64,000 nt of DNA from Ignavibacteria bacterium (GTDB taxonomy: Bacteria > Bacteroidota > Ignavibacteria > Tepidaquicellales > Tepidaquicellaceae). Both the position numbers and the translations under genes were made by a program. The notes beneath the pieces are model-generated. The model did not search any database. It saw nothing but the letters and a program-made list of their open reading frames with translations, and had not been told where the DNA came from. The stretch covers positions 1 to 64,000 of the forward strand of contig JADJWZ010000021.1 in the NCBI GenBank assembly GCA_016716125.1, in the 5' to 3' direction. Positions 19,632 through 25,640 of the stretch are shown here, one piece after another. Each line of letters begins with the position of its first letter. Position 1 is the first letter of the stretch.

Positions 19632-19823
19632 TTATTCTTTCTTTTTAACATCTGAAATTTTCTTTTCCTCCTTTAATGTTTTCCCGACTACTTGTTTTTC
19701 CGGATTATCTTTTTGTTTAGCCTGCTCTCCTACGGGATGAATATCATCCGGAGGAAACTTCTTCTTTGCCTTTAAATCATAATCTGTTTGCTCAATGGTT
19801 TTGTTGTCTTCTTTCTTTTTCAT
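19632..19823 (-). CDS. Small highly charged hypothetical protein
   Basis: A 63-residue ORF, about half Lys, Glu, Asp and Gln, with no hydrophobic segment; it starts MKKKEDNKTIEQTDYDL and ends in a Lys/Glu tail. It is convergent with the topoisomerase gene (30 bp apart). Short lysine-rich, probably disordered proteins of this sort are often found in stress islands. Codon usage matches the neighbours and the frame is clean, but there is no recognisable family. Confidence 0.5.
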   Translation of the reverse strand: MKKKEDNKTIEQTDYDLKAKKKFPPDDIHPVGEQAKQKDNPEKQVVGKTLKEEKKISDVKKKE

Positions 19824-20011
19824 ATTAATAAATTTTAACTAACATTATTCCATTCCTTCCGAAATGTACTTACTTCTTATTCATATTGCGTGCCAATATT
19901 GAGGTCTGTCTAAATCATAAAACCGGTTTGTTTTTAAACTATTCACATCATAGATTTAATAAAGTAAAAAAAGTGTCAGTTAAAGTGTGACATTAATGTC
20001 GTGGTTCGGAA

Positions 20012-20196
20012 AGGAAAATTTCAGCACACTCCTTTGTAAACCCACAGACTGTGTGAAAACTGGTTGCAAAAAATTACTTTAAAGACTAAAGGTCTACCTC
20101 GAAACATCGATAATTCAAGAAAGCAAATATTAAAATTTCCCGCAGTCTTCGGTGCAAACGAATGATACATGCTTTGGTTTGATTTTTTATTAAATT
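20012..20196 (+). repeat. 185-bp direct repeat, left copy flanking IS200-like element
   Basis: This segment recurs at 20889-21073, 877 bp away, in the same orientation with only two mismatches (near 20022 and 20092). Both copies end in a GATTTTTTATTAAATT tract. No open frame is conserved in it. The near identity implies recent duplication or homogenisation. The copies bracket a transposase relic. Confidence 0.95.
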
Positions 20197-20217
20197 GAGA
20201 TGGCTAACATAAAATAA

Positions 20218-20807
20218 AACCTTATTCAAATTTTTTTAAAACCTTAATAGAAAAAATCTTTACTAGTTCTAACCTTATTACCTTATTATAAATATGAAAA
20301 TTGAATATCGAAATTTGTACACCCATTTTGTACTTTCCACATTGCACAGACAACCGATTATACCTGAAAAAAATCGACCGAGGATTGAAAAATATATCAC
20401 CGGCATAGTAAATAACCATGACTCAAAACTTTATGCTATTTATGCTAATCCTGAGCATATTCATTTCCTGATATCCCGTTCACCAAAAATTTCAGAAGAA
20501 GATTTAGCAACCATAATTGCTGAAAGTTCTGAGAAATTTATTAACTAAAATAAATTATCCTTAGGAAAATTTGTATGGCAAAAATCAGCTTCTGCTTTTT
20601 CTGTGTCAAAGTCTGATGTCGATAAAGTGTGCAAATACATATTAAACCAAGCTGAACATCATCGTAAAGTAAGCTTTGAGGAAGAATACAACAGCTTCAT
20701 AAAATATTACCAGAAAACCATAAAATATAGGGAAAGTAAGGAATAAGGTAATAAGGTTTTCACCGGGTCGGATATTTCTATTAAGGTTAGACAAAAAAAA
20801 TAAGGTT
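20218..20807 (+). mobile_element. IS200/IS605-like element with mirrored AACCTTATT motifs at both ends
   Basis: The transposase relic is bracketed by inverted motif sets. AACCTTATTACCTTATT at 20271-20287 is perfectly inverted at 20742-20758. AACCTTAATAGAAA at 20240-20253 is perfectly inverted at 20775-20788. AACCTTATT at 20218-20226 is inverted at 20799-20807. The nested order is the same on both sides. Classical IS200 ends carry subterminal hairpins rather than terminal inverted repeats, so the exact boundaries are uncertain and the limits given are the outermost motifs. Confidence 0.65.
20294..20746 (+). pseudogene. IS200-like (REP-associated/Y1) transposase with an internal stop
   Basis: The Y1 HUH transposase fold is readable over about 150 codons, the normal family length. 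The His-x-His metal site (PEHIHFLIS) lies at about residues 55-63, and the C-terminal catalytic Tyr lies in CKYILNQAEHHRK. A single in-frame TAA at 20546-20548 interrupts it; the frame continues beyond with NKLSLGKFVWQKSASAF and SKSDVDKVCKYI, which are standard family residues. One point mutation (for example GAA to TAA) explains the break. The protein would be inactive as read, because the Tyr is on the far side of the stop. Confidence 0.88.
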
Positions 20808-20888
20808 AAAACCCGCTCGTTCCCAATCCTCCAATTTGGAAAGGGAATTCTAAGAATGTAACTTCCACAAAAAAGTGCTGAAGTCAGG

Positions 20889-21073
20889 AGGAAAATTTCT
20901 GCACACTCCTTTGTAAACCCACAGACTGTGTGAAAACTGGTTGCAAAAAATTACTTTAAAGACTAAAGGTTTACCTCGAAACATCGATAATTCAAGAAAG
21001 CAAATATTAAAATTTCCCGCAGTCTTCGGTGCAAACGAATGATACATGCTTTGGTTTGATTTTTTATTAAATT
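20889..21073 (+). repeat. 185-bp direct repeat, right copy
   Basis: Second copy of the 20012-20196 repeat, same orientation, two mismatches. It runs directly into the GC-rich interspersed repeats that begin at 21081. Confidence 0.95.
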
Positions 21074-21080
21074 TGAGAAT

Positions 21081-21184
21081 CCCTCACCCCTGCCCCTCTC
21101 CCACCGGGAGAGGGGTTTCCTCATAATTTGACATTCACTTAAAAGAAAATATAGTAGCCGCAAGCTAGCCTGCGCGGCGACCAC
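21081..21184 (+). repeat. Interspersed repeat A, copy 1 (hairpin plus tail)
   Basis: It starts with CCCTCACCCC and contains a perfect 10-bp hairpin, CCCCTCTCCC / GGGAGAGGGG (21093-21102 with 21106-21115, 3-base loop). An AT-rich stretch follows, then a GCCGCA...TGCGCG end. Copy 2 lies at 21390-21496. Bases 21120-21140 of this copy are exactly the reverse complement of the 21-bp unit of the tandem array beginning near 21.9 kb. Confidence 0.85.
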
Positions 21185-21361
21185 CCCCCGGCCCCCTCCT
21201 TTGCAAGGAGGGGGAGATTTATTTTTTAATGAAAAATAATTCGTTGACGCAGGCTTTAGCCTGCGTGACGACCACCCCCCGGCCCCCTCCTTTGCAAGGG
21301 TGGGGAGATTTATTTTTTAATGAAAAATAAATCGTTGACGCCGGCTTCAGCCTGCGTGACG
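21180..21361 (+). repeat. Tandem pair of 91-bp GC-rich palindromic repeats (repeat B)
   Basis: Two head-to-tail units, 21180-21270 and 21271-21361, each 91 bp. Each holds a CCCCTCCTTTGCAAGGAGGGG-type palindrome (degenerate in the second unit), an AT-rich middle ending in CGTTGACGC, and an AGGCTTNAGCCTGCGTGACG palindrome. Mismatches are few. They lie in non-coding DNA and look like REP/MITE-type mobile intergenic repeats. Confidence 0.85.
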
Positions 21362-21389
21362 ACCACTACCGGTCTCCAATGCCATTAAG

Positions 21390-21496
21390 CCCTCACCCCT
21401 GCCCATCTCCCACCGGGAGAGGGGTTTCCACATAATTTGAAATTCATTTAAAAGAAAATATAGTAGCCGCAGGCTTCAGCCTGCGCGACGACCACC
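21390..21496 (+). repeat. Interspersed repeat A, copy 2
   Basis: Same layout as copy 1 at 21081. One base change weakens the hairpin (CCCATCTCCC / GGGAGAGGGG), and the AT-rich part has several substitutions. It ends in the GCAGGCTTCAGCCTGC palindrome, which is intact here. From here to 21865 (about 370 bp) I see no gene and no further repeat. Confidence 0.85.
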
Positions 21497-21865
21497 ACCG
21501 AAATTCCTTTAAAAATAGAGCGGAAATACACTTTTGGGGAACGTTTGGAAAATTTTCTTGTCTAATATAATAAGGGGGGGGACTAACGAAAAATGAAATT
21601 TAAAGATTCTCACATAATAAGGAGAATTAAAATTAAGAAATGCAGATCAGAAAAGAAGTAACCTGAAAGTACAACAGAGAATGCAGAGTCTGATAAAAAG
21701 AAACAGCAACATAGTATAAAGGAATCGTGGAATCAAATGAAGAATGATGAATGTGATAAGAAGAGGCGGACAAAATAAACAAAGGACTGCAAATTCTGAA
21801 TAAAGCGACAAAGATACCTGGTAAAGAGTTCTGATATCTGAAAAAAGAAAAGGAGGAGTTGTAAA

Positions 21866-22378
21866 ATGAAAAGTGAAAATGAAATAAAGAAAGGGGAATG
21901 CAAAGCGAAGAAATGTGAACGTCAAATTAAGAGAAGTAAATGTCAAATTAAGAGAGGTGAATGTCAAATTAAGAGAGGTGAATGTCAAATTAAGAGAGGT
22001 GAATGTCAAATTAAGAGAGGTGTAAGTGAAATTATTTTCAGTGAATGTCAAATTATGCGAAGTGAATGTCAAATTATGAGAAGTGAATGTCAAATTATGC
22101 GAGGTGAATGTCAAATTATGAGAAGTGAATATCAAATTATGAGAAGTGAATGTCAAATTATGCGAAGTGAACGTCAAATTATTTTCAGTGAATGTCAAAT
22201 TATGGGAGGTGAATGTCAAATTATGAGAAGTGAATGTCAAATTATGAGGAGTGAATGTCAAATTATGAGGAGTGAATGTCAAATTATGAGAAGTGAATGT
22301 CAAATTATGCGAAGTGAATGTCAAATTATGAGAAGTGAATGTCAAATTATGAAAGGTGAATGTCAAATTATTTTCTGA
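21866..22378 (+). CDS. Heptapeptide-repeat ORF (ECQIMRS type) of unknown function
   Basis: A 170-residue ORF preceded by a strong AAAGGAGGA ribosome site nine bases before the ATG. After a short basic start it is almost entirely a seven-residue repeat: first ECQIKRG-type units, then ECQIMRS-type units, about two dozen in all, with two IIF-containing interruptions. The 21-bp DNA unit keeps the frame perfectly, and the ORF stops right after the last unit. A seven-residue Cys/Ile/Met period could form a coiled coil, but the unit is also part of an interspersed DNA repeat, so this may be a repeat expansion that happens to be open. No family recognised. Confidence 0.45.
   Translation: MKSENEIKKGECKAKKCERQIKRSKCQIKRGECQIKRGECQIKRGECQIKRGVSEIIFSECQIMRSECQIMRSECQIMRGECQIMRSEYQIMRSECQIMRSERQIIFSECQIMGGECQIMRSECQIMRSECQIMRSECQIMRSECQIMRSECQIMRSECQIMKGECQIIF
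21896..22376. repeat. 21-bp tandem array (about 23 units)
   Basis: Continuous head-to-tail units with consensus GAATGTCAAATTATG followed by AGAAGT or CGAAGT. An early sub-family has AAGAGAGGT, and two units carry ATTTTCAGT. There are no spacers, so it is not CRISPR. Exact copies of one 21-bp phase (22060-22080, 22228-22248) match, in reverse complement, bases 21120-21140 of interspersed repeat A. Confidence 0.95.
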
Positions 22379-22558
22379 AAAAGTAAAAAAATTTTAAAAA
22401 GTGAAAAATTTTTCACAAAAAAAATGAACAGAGGCAATAAAAAATAAAAAGAAATAAGATCAACTGAAATAAAATTCAAAAAATTGAAATAACCAGTAAC
22501 AAAAAGAAACAAGCCGGGACATTTTCAAAGCGAAGATTCCGGAAATCAGCAATAAGAA

Positions 22559-22587
22559 GTAGAGACGCCCAAATTGGGCGTCTCTAC
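22559..22587. repeat. 29-bp perfect palindrome (REP-like)
   Basis: GTAGAGACGCCCAA and its exact complement are separated by one base, giving a 14-bp stem. It lies about 80 bp upstream of a gene rather than after one and lacks a T run, so a REP-type repeat is more likely than a terminator. The rest of 22379-22668 is purine-rich, with nothing else recognisable. Confidence 0.8.
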
Positions 22588-22668
22588 CTGAGATGGTAAC
22601 GGCGAATTAAACAATAAACCAAAAACTAAAAAAAATGCCGTAATTACGGCGAAAGGAAAATTAGTAAA

Positions 22669-23175
22669 ATGATTAAATATCAAAAAAACAAATACTCCAT
22701 GTTTACAGGAGTACGCGCGTATCTTGATGATCACAGCGCGGGTTACACGGACAATGAAGAATTCACAGAACACGTGAACACATTCAAATCAATCCTTCAT
22801 AACATTGAAGCAACAGAAAACGAAAGAAGTAAGGCGACAACCGGAAAGGTGAGAAATAAAGCGGAAATGAGAAAAGCGGCGATGGATCTTGGACTTGCAG
22901 TTGCCGGAGCAATATATTCTTACGCAAAGAAAAAAGGCGATATACAACTGATGGAATCTGTAAATCTTAAAATATCGGATTTCATCAAATTCAGAGATGC
23001 CGGACTTGTGATAGAGTTGATCTCGATAAAAGACACGGCTGCAAGATTCCCGGAAGACTTAGCACGTTACGGGATCACACCGGATAAATTCGCAGAATTC
23101 GAAGAGAAGATCGCTCAGTATAATGAAGCTAGCTTATCCAATGAAATTGATTTAAAAATTTTAATTACAGCTTAA
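22669..23175 (+). CDS. Conserved hypothetical helical protein (Bacteroidota family, unnamed)
   Basis: A 168-residue protein with an AAAGG ribosome site. It is predicted all-helical, with no signal peptide and no Cys. From memory the pattern (TGVRAYLDDH near the start; TTGKVRNKAEMRKAAMDLG in the middle; LARYGITPDKFAEFEEKIAQY near the end) resembles a paralogous, uncharacterised family of about 170-210 residues seen in many Bacteroidota, in which a central YGIT motif and a TxxK(x)nR motif recur. I cannot verify this here. It sits alone, about 290 bp after the heptapeptide array. Confidence 0.65.
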   Translation: MIKYQKNKYSMFTGVRAYLDDHSAGYTDNEEFTEHVNTFKSILHNIEATENERSKATTGKVRNKAEMRKAAMDLGLAVAGAIYSYAKKKGDIQLMESVNLKISDFIKFRDAGLVIELISIKDTAARFPEDLARYGITPDKFAEFEEKIAQYNEASLSNEIDLKILITA

Positions 23176-23357
23176 AAATAAACTTTTAAGTATGTCTAAA
23201 CTGAAAAACTAAGTATGTTTACTCATATGAATTGTGTGTTTATACTTAGACACAATATCTCAAAGATTTTGTATTTTAATACTGCAGATAGAAAGAATTC
23301 TTTCGAACCAGGGCGACAATAGCCACAGTATAAACCGATTAAAGTCCCTCTTTTAAA

Positions 23358-23385
23358 ACAAGCTCTGTAAATATTCAGAGCTTGT
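23358..23385 (+). terminator. Hairpin with downstream T-rich tract
   Basis: Perfect 10-bp stem ACAAGCTCTG / CAGAGCTTGT with an 8-base loop, followed by CCTTTTTC. It lies 180 bp beyond the helical-protein gene with no ORF between, so it may end that transcript or an unannotated small RNA. Confidence 0.55.
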
Positions 23386-23593
23386 CCTTTTTCAGTAAAT
23401 TATAAACTATAATCGTCTGAAAATATTAATAAATATTATAAGTAATTACACCTATTAATTTATAGTAGCTGCCTTTATTATTATTCCGTTACAATTAAAG
23501 TAATTTTGAACAGTTGATAATTAAACATTGCAAATCAAATGACATTTCAAAATTTCTTTTCCGGACCACACCGCAAAAACACATTTCACTAAA

Positions 23594-23617
23594 AGCTCCG
23601 GAGTAAATTCCGGAGCT
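23594..23617 (+). terminator. Hairpin with downstream T-rich tract
   Basis: Perfect 8-bp stem AGCTCCGG / CCGGAGCT, 8-base loop, followed by GCTTTTCTTTTTTCC. There is no gene in the 200 bp before it. The gene-free stretch 23176-23958 otherwise holds a 14-bp palindrome (23291-23304) and AT-rich DNA; I see no coding frame in it. Confidence 0.55.
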
Positions 23618-23958
23618 GCTTTTCTTTTTTCCAAAAAAATTTAAAATACTGAAATGTTTATTTATTTTTCCCCAAAAAAAGTTTATTATACAATAAATCA
23701 TACTGCAAATTAAATTTTCTGATAAATGAATTCTGAATCAAATTTAATTCCAACTTATTCTATTACAAATTACACTTCCCCAATAACTTTTATATTTATC
23801 ATAAACAGACCGGATAGGAAATATTTTTTCTTTTACAATGTCAGACAATGTTATCAAAAGATTTATAGTTAAGTAAAAATTATTCTGAGAATTAATTTCT
23901 CAACTGCTCTCTTTAATATTTAAGAATACATTTTTTCAAAATTAAATAAATTAAAATT

Positions 23959-24627
23959 ATGGTTGACAGGGAAAAATTTTTTAAGAAATATCCTTACAAA
24001 GCTCTGAAACAAACCGGTATTGAAACCATTGAAAATATTATAGAACATTATGAAGATGACAAGGGATACAGAAATCTTCGGGAGCTGGCTTATGTGCTTG
24101 CGACAGCTTATCATGAATCGGCGCATACCTGGAATCCGGCCATCAGGGAATACGGCAGAGGCAAGGGCCGCAAATACGGTATGCCTCATTCAAAGACAGG
24201 ACAGATCTATTACGGCAGGGGATTGTGTCAGCTTACCTGGTATTTCAATTACGAAAGCTTCACCAGAATACTCGGAGTAGACCTTATAAAAAATCCGGAT
24301 CTTGCACTTGAGCCGCGGAACAGTGTTGACATTCTGATGATCGGAATGCGCGACGGAATTTTTACAAGACATAAGCTGAATATGTATTTTGACAAAGATA
24401 CAACGGACTGGGTCGGCGCAAGAAAAATTATTAACGGAATGGACAGAGCCAATCTTATCGCTTCTTATGCAAAAGCGTTTTATAAAATACTCGATTATAA
24501 AGAAGATGATAAAGCGCAGGAAGAAGCTGAGATCGTAAATGTTCAAAATCCAAAGAAAGCTCTTACCGATTCGGAAGCGCTGCTCCCTAATAAAGTTGAA
24601 GAAGTGATAAAATTTGTAAAGCCATAA
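23959..24627 (+). CDS. GH19-family chitinase/endolysin-like protein
   Basis: A 222-residue protein with the glycoside hydrolase 19 fold. The catalytic Glu lies in ATAYHESAHTWNPAIRE (about residues 49-65), and the substrate-site block YYGRGLCQLTWYFNYE is at about 82-97. A second Glu/Asp-rich segment follows. There is no signal peptide. Such small GH19 proteins cleave chitin-like or peptidoglycan glycan strands, often as phage-derived endolysins. A 30-residue acidic C-terminal tail is extra. It is followed 17 bp later by the patatin gene on the same strand. Confidence 0.85.
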   Translation: MVDREKFFKKYPYKALKQTGIETIENIIEHYEDDKGYRNLRELAYVLATAYHESAHTWNPAIREYGRGKGRKYGMPHSKTGQIYYGRGLCQLTWYFNYESFTRILGVDLIKNPDLALEPRNSVDILMIGMRDGIFTRHKLNMYFDKDTTDWVGARKIINGMDRANLIASYAKAFYKILDYKEDDKAQEEAEIVNVQNPKKALTDSEALLPNKVEEVIKFVKP

Positions 24628-24644
24628 TAAAATTATATATATAA

Positions 24645-25603
24645 ATGAAAAAAATTTTAACAATCGACGGCGGCGGAATAAGAGGTGTGCTGCCTGCGAG
24701 GATACTGCATGAAATTGAAAAGCGGACTAAAAAACCCATAGCGGAATTATTTGATCTTATCGCCGGCACATCGACCGGAGGAATACTTGCATTGTGCCTC
24801 ACAAAACCTGACAGTAAAGGTAATCCAAGATATAAAGCTCTCGATATTCTTAAACTGTATGAAGAAGAGGGAAAGAAAATTTTCAAAAAATCCCCGTGGA
24901 AATCAACAATGTCTGTCGGAGTTTGATTGATGAAAAATTTTCCATCGCCGGAATAGAAGAAGTTCTTGAGATATATCTCGGCGAGACAAAACTTTCCGAA
25001 GCGCTTACAGACGTTATCATTCCAAGCTATGAAATTGAACAAAGAATACCTTTCTTTTTTAAATCGCGGAAAGCCAAAGATTTAGCGGACTATGATTTTA
25101 AAATGAGAGATGTAGCGAGAGCTACCAGCGCTGCGCCGACATATTTCGAAAGTATGAAACTCAAAGCTTCCCCTCCGGTTGATTACTTTGCGCTGATAGA
25201 CGGCGGCGTTTACGCCAATAATCCTTCGATGTGCGCATATGCCGAAGCGAAAAAAGTTTACGGTGACAAGGAGGACATACTTCTTGTATCACTCGGCACA
25301 GGCGAACTTACGCGCAGGATCTCTTATGACGAGTCAAGGAACTGGGGACTGATCGGATGGGCGAGACCTTTACTGGATGTTGTATTTGACGGCGTGAGCA
25401 GGACGGTAGAGTATCAGCTAAGTCAGATATTAAATCACGATGAAAGCGACAGAAAATTTTTCCGGTTTCAGACTAAACTCGAAACAGGCAGCGACAACAT
25501 GGACGACGCTTCCGCTACAAACATCAGAGTATTAAAACTTAAAGCGGAAGAAATGATAAACAAAAGCAAAGATGATATTGATGCGCTTTGCAAACTGCTT
25601 TAA
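24645..25603 (+). pseudogene. Patatin-like phospholipase, split by one frameshift
   Basis: The N-terminal part (24645-24926) has the oxyanion-hole DGGGIRG (residues 7-13) and the nucleophile elbow GTSTGG, and ends abruptly after KSTMSVG. The remainder continues in another frame from about 24910 (SLIDEKFSIAGIEEVLEIYLG) and includes the catalytic Asp motif DGGVYANNPS. One missing base in the GTCGGAGTTT stretch restores the whole roughly 320-residue lipid acyl hydrolase. All catalytic elements are intact, so this may be a sequencing error. No signal peptide, hence a cytoplasmic enzyme. It precedes the GMC fusion gene by 37 bp. Confidence 0.88.
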
Positions 25604-25640
25604 ACCTTGGCAGAAATTATTTAAAAATAATTAAAAGATC

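Noticed and set aside
20546..20548. Stop-codon recoding in the IS200 transposase
   Set aside because: One TAA in a relic, with no recoding signal nearby. Simple nonsense mutation explains it.
21647..22366. Minus-strand ORF of 239 residues across the tandem array (TFTSHNL repeats)
   Set aside because: It mirrors the 21-bp array, has no ribosome site at its start, and extends into non-repetitive DNA of no coding character. The plus-strand frame has a strong Shine-Dalgarno and ends with the array.
21896..22376. CRISPR array
   Set aside because: Units are contiguous 21-mers without spacers and no cas gene is nearby.
23495..23701. Minus-strand 68-residue ORF in the gene-free stretch
   Set aside because: It runs across a terminator-like hairpin, has biased AT-driven composition and no ribosome site.
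24645..25603. Patatin as a CBASS or other anti-phage effector
   Set aside because: No cyclase, sensor or other defence gene is adjacent. The neighbours are GH19, GMC and phosphoesterase enzymes.
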